A stretch of 64,000 bases of DNA from positions 1-64,000 of the forward strand of contig JAAYEB010000209.1 in assembly GCA_012728995.1 (NCBI GenBank). Reading direction: 5' to 3'. The notes beneath the pieces were generated by a model, which was not told where the DNA came from, searched no databases, and was given only the letters and a program-made list of their open reading frames with translations. Made by a program: the position numbers and the translations under genes. The DNA comes from Fibrobacter sp. (GTDB taxonomy: Bacteria; Fibrobacterota; Chitinivibrionia; Chitinivibrionales; Chitinispirillaceae). Each line of letters starts with the position of its first letter. The first letter of the stretch is position 1. Of the stretch, positions 26,897 through 35,508 are shown in pieces.

Positions 26897-27484
26897 TTAG
26901 ATCTCCGGTGCCAGAATTTTACTGATTCTGTTTGCTTTATCTTTTGATAATGCCGAAAGTATTTTTGCCTTCTGACGATCATCATTTATGGATGAAATTA
27001 TTTGTGATGATAGTTTATCCGGAAGTGTTTCCAGGATTTTTGCCGCCTCCGCAGCACGCATGGCTCCATATACTTTTGATAAATCCTTTAACCTTTTTGC
27101 ACTCAGAGAATCGCTCTGTAATACAAGAGATTCTATTTTTTCCCGCTCTTTTTTTAAATTTTCACGCTGTTCCTTAAGCTCCTGTTGCATAAGATCTATT
27201 CGTTTCTGTTGTTCGGAAAGTCTGCTGCGTTCCCGTTCAATTTCAACACGCTCTTTTTGAATTGCCTGAAAGGTACGGGAGTTAATGGCAGCAAGAGAAT
27301 CCCTTTTAGCAGTATGCTGTATGATTTCAACCTTTTTACTTTCATCATTTTCTTTTTCACCATAATCAAATTCTATTCTGGCCACCCCGGTAATAAACAG
27401 CATGATAAAATATAGCAGCGGAAAAGAAAGTATCGACACTGCTGCTATTGCTATATAGTCTTTCATTTTAAGGTTGATATTCAT
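26897..27484 (-). CDS. MotE-like flagellar protein (YlxF/FlbB; MgtE-N-type domain)
   Basis: 195 aa: one N-terminal membrane helix ('YIAIAAVSILSFPLLYFIML'), a long coiled coil (~60-125, rich in Glu, Arg, Gln), and a C-terminal helical domain 'MRAAEAAKILETLPDKLSSQ' ending 'RISKILAPEI' that resembles the MgtE intracellular N domain. This is the architecture of MotE/FlbB/YlxF proteins, which act with the stator or as a collar component in other bacteria. It is the first gene of the flagellar cluster, 43 bases downstream of a sigma-54 promoter. Confidence 0.82.
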   Translation of the reverse strand: MNINLKMKDYIAIAAVSILSFPLLYFIMLFITGVARIEFDYGEKENDESKKVEIIQHTAKRDSLAAINSRTFQAIQKERVEIERERSRLSEQQKRIDLMQQELKEQRENLKKEREKIESLVLQSDSLSAKRLKDLSKVYGAMRAAEAAKILETLPDKLSSQIISSINDDRQKAKILSALSKDKANRISKILAPEI

Positions 27485-27526
27485 ATCCGGCCTTTTTTAC
27501 AAGTACAAAATTCAGCAGAGAGCATA

Positions 27527-27542
27527 TGCAAGAGCTATGCCA
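27527..27542 (-). promoter_or_regulatory. Sigma-54 promoter of the flagellar cluster
   Basis: On the minus strand the sequence is TGGCATAGCTCTTGCA, an exact fit to TGGCAYR-N4-TTGCW with GG and GC at the required -24/-12 spacing. Predicted transcription start is about 27516, giving a leader of ~32 bases that contains AAGG before the ATG at 27484. A sigma-54 activator gene (44065-45423) is in the window. Confidence 0.88.
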
Positions 27543-27827
27543 GCAAAAAATGACTGATTTCGATAATTATATCATGTTTGATTTCAAGTGGTTATAGTAA
27601 TTTGAAGAAGATACATTAATTATTTGATGTATATCGGGAAGGAAGTAACTGCCGTTGGTAAGGGAAAATTATTCCTATACGGATGATCAAATTCAAAAAA
27701 AGATATGAATAACCCGGGGGTACAAACGAAAACTGGTTGAAGTGATTCATACATTCAAAATAGCTGATATTGTATTTCAACTATGAATAAGGTCTGGATT
27801 CAGTTTTATCCGGAACCGTTTTAAAAC
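27543..27827. other. Intergenic region upstream of the sigma-54 promoter
   Basis: No gene seen. By analogy with other sigma-54 promoters this is where upstream activator sites for an NtrC-type regulator would lie, but I could not identify a repeated binding motif by eye. Confidence 0.35.
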
Positions 27828-27889
27828 ACCTGCCAGTTTTCAACAAATGACCATCTTGAAAACGTTTTAAATATTTTGTTTTGGCAGGT
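27828..27889 (-). terminator. Nested hairpin downstream of the BrkB-family gene
   Basis: Outer arms ACCTGCCA (27828-27835) and TGGCAGGT (27882-27889) enclose an inner hairpin GTTTTCAA (27836-27843) / TTGAAAAC (27856-27863). On the minus strand the structure is followed by GTTTT. It lies 30 bases after the stop of the minus-strand operon ending at 27919, so it is a likely terminator. Confidence 0.5.
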
Positions 27890-27918
27890 ATTATTTGATG
27901 TATTAAAACTATTTGAAC

Positions 27919-28758
27919 TTATATTGGTTTGATTTGATCACGGGTTTGCCATGCAATTGCAGCATTTAAATGTCCGCCTATCAAGATTACAATATTCATT
28001 ATGTAAAGCCATAACATAAACGCTATTAATGCACTTAATGAACCATAAACCAGATTATACCGATTCAGACTGCTATTGAGAAACCATGCAAATCCGATTG
28101 TCAGAAATCCTGTGAGCAGCGTTGCAATAACAGAACCACCAAAAACATCCCTCCATTTGATAGTTGCTTTAGGTACCAAACGGTAAAGTGCCATGAAAAC
28201 CCAAAAAGTGAAAACCATAAGTGTGATTCTTGATAATAGTTTTACAGGAAATGGATTGGCTAAAATACTTTCAATATACCCTGCTATAAACCCTGTAACA
28301 GTTTGCATAATAAGAAACAGCAATAGCAGAACAAAAAATGATGTAACCATTAATATTGAGATCAAACGTCCTTTGAGATAATTTCTGACTGGATCCATTG
28401 GCCAGGCCCTGCTCAAATTCACCTGGATAGTATTGAATACACCGGATGCAGACCATAAAAGGCCAACTATACCAAAAATACTCACGCCCCCTCTATATGC
28501 AAGTACCTGTACCAGATTAGCCTGTATTATCCCGATAGCATCCCGAGGAACAAAATTTGAAATAGAATCAAGCACCTGTCTCATAACCTCCTGGCTGTCC
28601 ATAAAATAACTGCCTATGGATATTACAAGTATTAAAAGAGGGAAAATCGACAGAAACGAAAAAAAAGCAGCAGCAGCAGCAGCTTCAGTGACTCGTTCTT
28701 CAATTACCCGTTTTAGTGCATGTTTTATTATTCTGTTTACAACCCTTAATTGCTTCAT
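27919..28758 (-). CDS. YihY/BrkB-family inner-membrane protein
   Basis: 279 aa with about six membrane helices. Family stretches include 'EAAAAAAFFSFLSIFPLLIL' type 'TEAAAAAAFFSFLSIFPLLI', 'GIVGLLWSASGVFNTIQVNL', and 'LVYGSLSALIAFMLWLYIMN'. Members were once called ribonuclease BN or virulence factor BrkB; function is not established. The ATG overlaps the stop of the upstream TsaC-like gene (ATGA), so it belongs to the purD-purE-tsaC operon. Confidence 0.88.
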   Translation of the reverse strand: MKQLRVVNRIIKHALKRVIEERVTEAAAAAAFFSFLSIFPLLILVISIGSYFMDSQEVMRQVLDSISNFVPRDAIGIIQANLVQVLAYRGGVSIFGIVGLLWSASGVFNTIQVNLSRAWPMDPVRNYLKGRLISILMVTSFFVLLLLFLIMQTVTGFIAGYIESILANPFPVKLLSRITLMVFTFWVFMALYRLVPKATIKWRDVFGGSVIATLLTGFLTIGFAWFLNSSLNRYNLVYGSLSALIAFMLWLYIMNIVILIGGHLNAAIAWQTRDQIKPI

Positions 28759-29372
28759 AAACCCATAACAGATTCAAGCTTTTCTCTTGAAACAACACCT
28801 TCCCTTAAAATCGTAATTTCATCCCTTTCCGAAATTTTTATAACAGTAGATGGCTCAGACAAAGGCAGTAAACCAGCATCAATCATGAAATCAACACTAT
28901 CTGAAAATGTTTTATAAATAAAATCAGGATCAGGATTATATTTTTCATTACTGATATTCGCACTTGTAGAAAAGAGAGGAGTAGCTGTGATTGTATTTAC
29001 AGCCTTTATAAAGGGATGATCAGAGATTCGGATTGCAACTCCCTGCGGATTTGAGTCTGAATGAAGTACCAGTGTTAAAAGCCCGGGCCAGAATTGATCT
29101 ACAATTTTTAATGCAATTGAAGAAAACCTGATATCGTAATGTTTGAAATACTTCAGATCAGATGCGATATGAATCATTGGATTACCCGCAAACCTGCCTT
29201 TGATCTCCAATATTCTGCTTTTAACACTATCCGAATCAGCACATCCACCTATCCCATAAATTGTATCTGTTGGATAAACGAAAACCGACTCTGATTTAAC
29301 AAGATGGCAAATGTAATCCAGATGTTTTTTGTTATCAAGAACTGAGTGAAGCGTAATTCGTTCAGCTTTCAT
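28755..29372 (-). CDS. L-threonylcarbamoyladenylate synthase, TsaC/Sua5/YrdC type
   Basis: About 205 aa forming one YrdC domain: 'SVFVYPTDTIYGIGGCADSD' near residue 28, 'ILEIKGRFAGNPMIHI', and 'STSANISNEKYNPDPDF' in the SxSAN motif. It makes threonylcarbamoyl-AMP for the t6A37 modification of ANN-decoding tRNAs. It lacks the extra C-terminal Sua5 domain, so it is the short TsaC/YciO-like form; YciO is an alternative. The ATG at 29372 overlaps the purE stop by 11 bases; a TTG three codons upstream is possible. Confidence 0.87.
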   Translation of the reverse strand: MKAERITLHSVLDNKKHLDYICHLVKSESVFVYPTDTIYGIGGCADSDSVKSRILEIKGRFAGNPMIHIASDLKYFKHYDIRFSSIALKIVDQFWPGLLTLVLHSDSNPQGVAIRISDHPFIKAVNTITATPLFSTSANISNEKYNPDPDFIYKTFSDSVDFMIDAGLLPLSEPSTVIKISERDEITILREGVVSREKLESVMGL

Positions 29373-29817
29373 TATCACCAAACTGTAAGCGATAGTTTTT
29401 CATTTTATCCATTAAAGCAGTATCTGCACAACCTAAAATCTGAATCGCAAGAAGAGCCGCGTTCTTTGCATTTCCAATACCAACACATGCAACAGGTATC
29501 CCACCAGGCATCTGAACTATTGAATACAAAGCATCCTGACCACGCAAAGGCCCACTATCACCCGGCACCCCAATAACAGGTAAAACAGTCAGGCTTGCAA
29601 TTACACCCGGAAGATGAGCCGCAAGACCTGCAATGGCAATAATAACAGAAAAACCCTGATCCTTTGCACTTAAAGCGAATTTTCTGATTTTATTTGGATT
29701 CCTGTGAGCAGAAATAATCAGTGTTTCGTACTTTACTCCAAATTCCTGAAGAACATTTTCGGCTTTTTCGGCAAGCTGAAGATCTGATTTTGATCCCAAA
29801 ATGATTGCTACTTTCAT
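29362..29817 (-). CDS. purE: N5-carboxyaminoimidazole ribonucleotide mutase (PurE class I)
   Basis: 151 aa. Conserved PurE residues are present: 'ILGSKSDLQLAEKA' at the N-terminus, 'SAHRNP' near residue 40 and 'IAIAGLAAHLPGVIASLTVL' then 'PVIGVP'. It converts N5-CAIR to CAIR in purine synthesis. It overlaps purD by four bases (ATGA) and the tsaC-like gene by 11. A separate PurK would be expected elsewhere for the class I route. Confidence 0.95.
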   Translation of the reverse strand: MKVAIILGSKSDLQLAEKAENVLQEFGVKYETLIISAHRNPNKIRKFALSAKDQGFSVIIAIAGLAAHLPGVIASLTVLPVIGVPGDSGPLRGQDALYSIVQMPGGIPVACVGIGNAKNAALLAIQILGCADTALMDKMKNYRLQFGDNES

Positions 29818-31130
29818 AATGCTATATTTTCTTCCCTTTGGAGTTTTAAACGCGAGACACCTTTACTGCCAATATCACCTCTGTATGTTTTCCCTTCAAA
29901 ATTTATATCCGTTACGCCTTCATACGCCGCATCAATTGCCTCTAAAAGACCATCAGCCCATGCACTTACAGCGAGTACTCTCCCGCCATTGGTTATCAGA
30001 CGCTCTTCTCTGTCTAACGCAGTTCCACTGTGATAGATATCCACGTTTTCCCTGTCCTGCTCAATCTCTTCGATCCCGGTAATCACTTTGCCCTTTTCAT
30101 ATTTTCCCGGATAACCACGCGATGCAAGAATCACAGAAACACAGTATCCTGGTTTCACATTCCAATCCACTTTTTCCAGTTTTCCTGCAGCACAGGAATG
30201 AAACAGTTCATACCAGTCAGAATTCACAAGAGGCAAAACAGCCTGAGTCTCGGGATCTCCAAATCGACAGTTGAATTCTACAACCTTAGGCCCCTCAGAA
30301 GTAATCATTATACCACAGTACAATAAACCCTGATATCTGCATCCTTCTGTTTCCATAGCATTTAGAACCGGTTTAATAATTTGATTTTCAACTTTTTCGA
30401 GCATTGCTTTATCCATTATTGGTGCTGGTGCATATGCTCCCATCCCCCCCGTATTAGGCCCCTTATCTCCATCATTGATTGCTTTGTGATCTTGAGAAAC
30501 CGGTAAAATTTTGTAATTTCTGCCATCTGTAAGAACGAAAACAGAAGCTTCTTCACCAACCATTTTTTCTTCAAGGATTACAGTATTTCCTGCTTCACCA
30601 AAACTTTTGTTATCGAAAATATCAATAAGTGTATTTTCTGCGATCTCTATTGAATCACATACGACAGCACCTTTTCCAGCAGCAAGTCCACTGACCTTTA
30701 TAACAATTGGTGCTCCATGTTGATGCAAATAGTCAACAGCAGATTTCTTATCAATAAAAACACTGTGTGATGCTGTAGGAATGGAATATTTTTTCATCAA
30801 TTCCTTGGCAAAAGCTTTACTGCCTTCGATTCTGGCAGCACTTTTTGTAGGCCCAAAGATAGTTAAGCCCTTTTCCTTAAAAGCATCTACAATACCCTCA
30901 ACAAGTGGAGCTTCAGGACCAACAATGGTAAGATCTATTCCATTATTGTGTGCCCACTCTGCAAGATCACTTATGCTGTTGATTTTTTTGTCAACCAACA
31001 TGCATCCATCCTGCTCCATACCCGGATTTCCAGGAAATGCGAACAAACAAAGTGGTCGATCAGAACGTAACAGGGCCTTTAAAATAGCATGCTCTCGTCC
31101 TCCATTACCTATAATGAGAACTGAGTTCAT
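29814..31130 (-). CDS. purD: Phosphoribosylamine-glycine ligase (GAR synthetase)
   Basis: About 438 aa with ATP-grasp fold. Family landmarks: 'VLIIGNGGREHAILKALLRS' at the start, 'TIVGPEAPLVEGIVDAF', 'GPTKSAARIEGSKAFAKELM', 'DHKAINDGDKGPNTGGMGAY' and 'EFNCRFGDPETQAVLPL'. It joins glycine to phosphoribosylamine in purine synthesis. The ATG at 31130 gives the family N-terminus but sits 13 bases from GGAGG, while a TTG at 31139 is only about four bases from it; the true start is ambiguous. A hairpin lies in the upstream leader. Confidence 0.95.
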   Translation of the reverse strand: MNSVLIIGNGGREHAILKALLRSDRPLCLFAFPGNPGMEQDGCMLVDKKINSISDLAEWAHNNGIDLTIVGPEAPLVEGIVDAFKEKGLTIFGPTKSAARIEGSKAFAKELMKKYSIPTASHSVFIDKKSAVDYLHQHGAPIVIKVSGLAAGKGAVVCDSIEIAENTLIDIFDNKSFGEAGNTVILEEKMVGEEASVFVLTDGRNYKILPVSQDHKAINDGDKGPNTGGMGAYAPAPIMDKAMLEKVENQIIKPVLNAMETEGCRYQGLLYCGIMITSEGPKVVEFNCRFGDPETQAVLPLVNSDWYELFHSCAAGKLEKVDWNVKPGYCVSVILASRGYPGKYEKGKVITGIEEIEQDRENVDIYHSGTALDREERLITNGGRVLAVSAWADGLLEAIDAAYEGVTDINFEGKTYRGDIGSKGVSRLKLQREENIAL

Positions 31131-31186
31131 AAAATCCAAAAAACCTCCTCTTACAGATTTTGGTGCAAAATGAATTATCAGCAGAT

Positions 31187-31224
31187 TTTACTGCCAAAGC
31201 ATGTTAACAATAACATGCAGTAAA
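31187..31224 (-). promoter_or_regulatory. Hairpin in the gap between the GH9 gene and purD
   Basis: GCATGTTA (31199-31206) pairs with TAACATGC (31211-31218) across a four-base loop; outer TTTACT (31187-31192) pairs with AGTAAA (31219-31224), leaving a six-base bulge. No T run follows on the minus strand. It could be a terminator remnant for the GH9 gene or an operator/leader structure for the purD operon. It does not match the purine riboswitch core. Confidence 0.4.
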
Positions 31225-31325
31225 GTTATTGGGAACATAAAGATCCAATTTCTGTGAATCTTGCTCTTAAAAATATCTAATGAAGCCAGAGTAAACAAGA
31301 TTACGACATATTACATTGCAGATTT

Positions 31326-33761
31326 TCACTTATGTAGAAATATTGGAATGGATTGTACAGTCTTGTCGCCACTTATCCGTAAGACATATAGACCGTTTGA
31401 AACTGAATTCAAAGGTATACTTATGTTTTTTGATTTTTTTTCATAATTCCGCTTTAAAACGACTTTTCCAGAAAGTGTCGAAATTGTGCATATACCCTGT
31501 TCTTTTTGTAAAAGAGTTATTTCCAAACTGTTTCTGGTAATTCGGTGTTTCACCTTCGATTCGTTTTTATTAGGCCTGGCCAACCGTACTTTATTACCCT
31601 GCTCTTTATCCCAATCAACTATACCCTGAGCACTTACAGCGAGAACATACCAGGAATTGTGAGGCAGCCACTGCTCAATCCAGCGCCAGTTTTCCGTATT
31701 ACCATCATCATAAGGTTTCCATAATGGAAAATTCGTATCAAGTGTGTCACCGGTAATACCATTACAAATGCCTCCAGGTACATTCGGGAATGCATCTATT
31801 CCCGGATAATCGGGATAATTCAGTACACCTTTACCGTACATCATGCATACTCCAAACGGATTTTTCCCTAAAATCCAGTCCAGATTTGCAGAGGCAAGTG
31901 TAAGAATAGTATCCGAGAGGTTTACTCCAGCATTCCATGAAAGATATGCTGCAGCAGTAATTGATGAAAGTCTTGCATTTTCTCCCTGCCACCAGTACCC
32001 AGTTTCATTTTGATGTGGAATGAAAAAAGAGACATCAACCTGCTGGTTGTCTGTATTCCTGCGGCCGCCATATACTTCAAATTCATATATTGAAAAACCA
32101 TATTCTATTCCACGCTCTCTTCCCTGCATTTTGACAAATTGACAGCACACCGGTTCAAATGTGTGTACTTTTCTGCCAGGGCCTTCATTCTCTATACTTA
32201 CAACTGTTGTCCATGTTATATTGTCGTCTGAAATCTGTATATCATACTTTTTACCATAAGCAGCTTCCCAGTTAAGAACAACCGATGAAATCTCATACTG
32301 CTCTTCCAGATCTATAACTACCCACTCAGTATCAGAATATGGCTCACCACTTGCCCATCTTGTAGTAGCACTTCCGTCACACATATTTTCTGCCGGAAAA
32401 TCGTTTTGAATCTGAGAAACACTTACCGGTTTTTCTTTCGCAATGTTATTTTCACCACCCGAAAAAGAAAAAGGTGGCACATGGCTTAATCGTGGATAAT
32501 AAAACGGATTGGGTACTTCGAGAGCTCGTTCAATATAGCCATTTAAAACAGTTTTGATAGCTTCTTTTACATTTTTTTCATCTGCCGGAACCAGATCCAT
32601 ATATTCAAGTAAAGCAATAACCGGCAAACCTTCATCTGCTGCATGATAAAACGGTCGTTTGAAATCTTTATCACTCCAGAAAAATCCCTGACTGCTGACC
32701 ATTTGAAGTAATTCCTGGGCCCTGTCCGATGCATCATTTAAATAACTGGTTTCTGAAGTTGCTCGATACAGTTCTATTGATGCCAAAAGAGCACAGTAAT
32801 CATCAATAATATTCTCAACCCCGTCGTCACAGTACGAAATATTTTTCTCCAGCAGATGGGTATAGGCTTTTTGAGCAGAATTAAGGTATTCTGCAGACAA
32901 CTCACCACTTACATTGAGTCTTGCACATCTTGCCAGTGCAGCTATCGCAACCCCTCCGCCTTCACGAAATGCAGCCTGATAATCGGTACTTTTCACACCT
33001 GTTCTAAGGTTCACATCAGGTTCATCAGGATTATAATACCAGGTACATATTTCTCTTGTATCCCATCCCCATCGATCAAAAACATTTATATAGAAAAACC
33101 CTTCAGGATCAAGAACCCTGCACAGATAATCCGCCCCCCAGGCAGCTTCACTGATTATTTTTAATCTCATTTCACTTGAAATCTCGGGGTTCAAGTCAAG
33201 CGATTTTAAAAGTGACCAGACAACAAACGGAATTTGCTGAGGAGGAAAGAAATTGGAGTATGCAAGATGGGACAGGTATTTTCCCCGATCCCCGGTTGCA
33301 TCATTCCAGCCACCATTTACATTCCGATAAACATCCGCTGAACCGAACACTGGAACCTGTGAGTCATCATTAGTGTTACGCATTCCGGTAAAAAAAGTTA
33401 CCGCATCTTCATATGTTCTTGTCACGAGAATATTCGTATCAATTTCAAATGAAACAGACTGGGAATCCCCATAATGAAGCGAATAAATACCCGGAGCCCT
33501 GAACGAACTAAAGTCACAAACCAGAAATGGACCACCCCACCCACTGATATCAAGAGGCCCGCTGAGTTTTCCGGCAAAAACTACATTGTTTTCATTCAAG
33601 ATAAAAAATGAATCGGACGAAACAGTTTCATCAGACAGATCTAATACAGCATATTTTGGTCCCTCAAGATCATAACCGACCTGATTTACTCTAATAGCAG
33701 ATTTTGAAAATGTAGTAATCAGAACTAAAAATATTGAAAGGTAAATTAATCGTCTTTGCAT
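31326..33761 (-). CDS. Secreted glycoside hydrolase family 9 enzyme with nested discoidin domain and T9SS-like tail
   Basis: 811 aa. Signal peptide (1-20); CelD-N Ig-like domain ('IRVNQVGYDLEGPKYAVLDL', ~22-110); GH9 (alpha/alpha)6 domain from ~118 with the paired aspartates in 'GGWNDATGDRGKYLSH' (154-158). An F5/8-type C (discoidin, CBM32-like) domain at ~436-566 interrupts the GH9 fold. GH9 then resumes with 'ETGYWWQGENARLSS' (586-600) and 'NWRWIEQWLPHNSW' (691-704). The last ~75 residues end 'NGLYVLRISGDKTVQSIPIF', a type A T9SS sorting-like domain. The DATGD and WWQGEN signatures are those of the GH9 branch that includes bacterial cellulases and exo-glucosaminidase relatives, so a cellulose or chitosan oligomer substrate is possible. 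The ATG at 33761 has GGAG seven bases upstream. It appears to be a single-gene unit. Confidence 0.9.
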   Translation of the reverse strand: MQRRLIYLSIFLVLITTFSKSAIRVNQVGYDLEGPKYAVLDLSDETVSSDSFFILNENNVVFAGKLSGPLDISGWGGPFLVCDFSSFRAPGIYSLHYGDSQSVSFEIDTNILVTRTYEDAVTFFTGMRNTNDDSQVPVFGSADVYRNVNGGWNDATGDRGKYLSHLAYSNFFPPQQIPFVVWSLLKSLDLNPEISSEMRLKIISEAAWGADYLCRVLDPEGFFYINVFDRWGWDTREICTWYYNPDEPDVNLRTGVKSTDYQAAFREGGGVAIAALARCARLNVSGELSAEYLNSAQKAYTHLLEKNISYCDDGVENIIDDYCALLASIELYRATSETSYLNDASDRAQELLQMVSSQGFFWSDKDFKRPFYHAADEGLPVIALLEYMDLVPADEKNVKEAIKTVLNGYIERALEVPNPFYYPRLSHVPPFSFSGGENNIAKEKPVSVSQIQNDFPAENMCDGSATTRWASGEPYSDTEWVVIDLEEQYEISSVVLNWEAAYGKKYDIQISDDNITWTTVVSIENEGPGRKVHTFEPVCCQFVKMQGRERGIEYGFSIYEFEVYGGRRNTDNQQVDVSFFIPHQNETGYWWQGENARLSSITAAAYLSWNAGVNLSDTILTLASANLDWILGKNPFGVCMMYGKGVLNYPDYPGIDAFPNVPGGICNGITGDTLDTNFPLWKPYDDGNTENWRWIEQWLPHNSWYVLAVSAQGIVDWDKEQGNKVRLARPNKNESKVKHRITRNSLEITLLQKEQGICTISTLSGKVVLKRNYEKKSKNISIPLNSVSNGLYVLRISGDKTVQSIPIFLHK

Positions 33762-33911
33762 CAGTACTCCATTACACAAATTAACAGTTGTAATTTTAAA
33801 ATCATTTTCCGCATTAATTATTCTTGGTGTTAACTATTTTGAATCCGGTTCACATGGCTGCTGCACACAAAAAAGATCTCAGTTTTATTAAGTTAAGTAT
33901 AATGAATTTAA

Positions 33912-34152
33912 ACCTAATATAGTAACAATTCCTTCAAGCGATCTGCTTCGCGGATATTGGTTAAGAACCAGATCCAGAACGTTTAATATTCATTCGTGTA
34001 CGACTACGACAACGATTACGACAACGACAACGACAACGGTGAAAGATAGATATGACCTTCACAGCCATAAAAACCTTTCTGCAGTAGTGCCGCTGTGCAG
34101 CTCATTCCCGCACTGCGGGACAAGCTGTAAATTAATCGTCCGATTTAGGTAA
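33912..34152 (-). repeat. Dispersed intergenic repeat, copy B
   Basis: Reverse complement of copy A at 5515-5780. It begins just after the mnmA stop with CCTAAATCGG...GATTAATTTACAGC, then the TCCCGCA/TGCGGGA palindrome, a diverged middle, AAGGTCATA, a long CGTTGT tract, and the TTCTGGTTCTTAACCAATA block. Near its two outer ends are ACCTAA and TTAGGT, a possible imperfect terminal inverted repeat. No coding potential. The rest of the 33762-34155 gap (33762-33911) shows no gene. Confidence 0.8.
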
Positions 34153-34155
34153 CAC

Positions 34156-35169
34156 TTAAATTCTTTCTATAAGTCCACCTGCTAAAACTTTGTTTTCTTT
34201 ATATATTACAGCAGATTGCCCCGGTGCGACAGCCCTTACAGGTTCAGATAATTTAATTCTAAGTGCATTATCACTAATTTCATCAATATGACAATCTACT
34301 GGTTTGCTTTTATATCTTACCTGAACAGAATAAGTCTCAGATACAGTTATTTTTTCAAAGCCAAAAACCACATTTTTAACTACAATTGATCCGGAAAAAA
34401 GATCTTTGCTCTCTGCAACAATTATCGCGTTTTTTTCAGGACAGATCTCTTTTACAAACATCCTCCTGCCAAACGCTCCCAACCCCTTTCGCTGTCCGAT
34501 CGTGTAATTACAAATCCCACAATGTGTACCTAAAAGGTTTCCCTGGAGATCCATAATCGGACCACTGGCCTGATCACACGACCGATTCTCATTTACGAAT
34601 TCAGTATAACTCTTTTGCGATACAAAACAAATGTCCTGACTCTCCTCCTTTTGAGCATTAGAAAAACCGATCTTTGTTGCTATTTCCCTAACCTGCTGTT
34701 TTGTATATCTTCCCAGAGGAAAGATAACCCTGGCAATATTTTTTGAATAAAGAGGGTATAAAAAATATGACTGATCTTTTTTGGTATCAGTTCCACGAAA
34801 AAGCCCTCCATCACGTATTGATGCATAATGACCTGTTGCAAGATAGTCATAACCCATCGAAAAAGCTGATTCCAGAAGATATCCAAACTTTATGTGCATA
34901 TTACAACGTATACACGGATTTGGAGTCCTGCCCTGACAGTACTCCTGGATAAAATTATCAATAACAGCTTGTCGAAACAGAGAATTAACATCAACAACTT
35001 TATGCTCAATTTTGAGTGCTTCACAGATTCTGGCTGCGTCAGTAATTGCTTTTTCATTACTTCCAATTTTCATGGTAATCCCACAAACCATATAACCATC
35101 ATTACAGAGCAAGGCAGCAGCTACCGATGAATCAACTCCCCCACTCATTGCAACCAACACTTTTTTCAT
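34156..35169 (-). CDS. mnmA: tRNA-specific 2-thiouridylase MnmA
   Basis: 337 aa. PP-loop 'AMSGGVDSSVAAALL' at the start, 'GRTPNPCIRCNMHIKFG' with the first catalytic Cys (~85), 'EESQDICFVSQ' with the second (~183), and the tRNA-binding 'CNYTIGQRKGLGAFGRRMFV'. It adds sulfur to U34 of Lys, Glu and Gln tRNAs. The ATG is preceded by AGAGAGAG. Slightly shorter than E. coli MnmA but complete. Confidence 0.96.
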   Translation of the reverse strand: MKKVLVAMSGGVDSSVAAALLCNDGYMVCGITMKIGSNEKAITDAARICEALKIEHKVVDVNSLFRQAVIDNFIQEYCQGRTPNPCIRCNMHIKFGYLLESAFSMGYDYLATGHYASIRDGGLFRGTDTKKDQSYFLYPLYSKNIARVIFPLGRYTKQQVREIATKIGFSNAQKEESQDICFVSQKSYTEFVNENRSCDQASGPIMDLQGNLLGTHCGICNYTIGQRKGLGAFGRRMFVKEICPEKNAIIVAESKDLFSGSIVVKNVVFGFEKITVSETYSVQVRYKSKPVDCHIDEISDNALRIKLSEPVRAVAPGQSAVIYKENKVLAGGLIERI

Positions 35170-35508
35170 TTCTCTCTCTTTTTCTAAAATTAACCAATAC
35201 TGTCCAGAGCATTTCTAAACAGGTGCGTTTACTTTTGTTTATGCATCATTTTAATTCAGCAAACCAGTTTTTAATACACCCGGACTATCATGTTTTTCAA
35301 AAAAACTTCCGAGATCTTTCTTTTATCATTCCACCCTGCGAATAAAAGGTGACCTGTTAGCCCATTCCATCTCGATCAGGTTTGATTACATCATGAATAA
35401 ATTATCTTTTCTCAATTCACTTTGTCGAAAAAAAACAAATCCGGTTTGGATTAAATTAGTTTTATGATCAAGGCAGTATAACACAGTGTTAAATATTTTG
35501 AGGTATTT
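35170..35508. other. Intergenic region between divergent mnmA and queF
   Basis: No gene seen. A possible small hairpin has arms ACCTG (35352-35356) and CAGGT (35377-35381). I compared the queF leader with preQ1 riboswitch patterns and found no match. Promoters for both genes must lie here. Confidence 0.4.

Noticed and set aside
33990-34038. CGTTGT/ACAACG tract considered as a CRISPR or tandem array
   Set aside because: Units are 6 bases with no spacers, and the tract is part of a longer dispersed repeat.
35170-35508. Possible preQ1 riboswitch upstream of queF, or a small RNA
   Set aside because: No preQ1-I or preQ1-II core could be matched; only a 5-bp hairpin is present.
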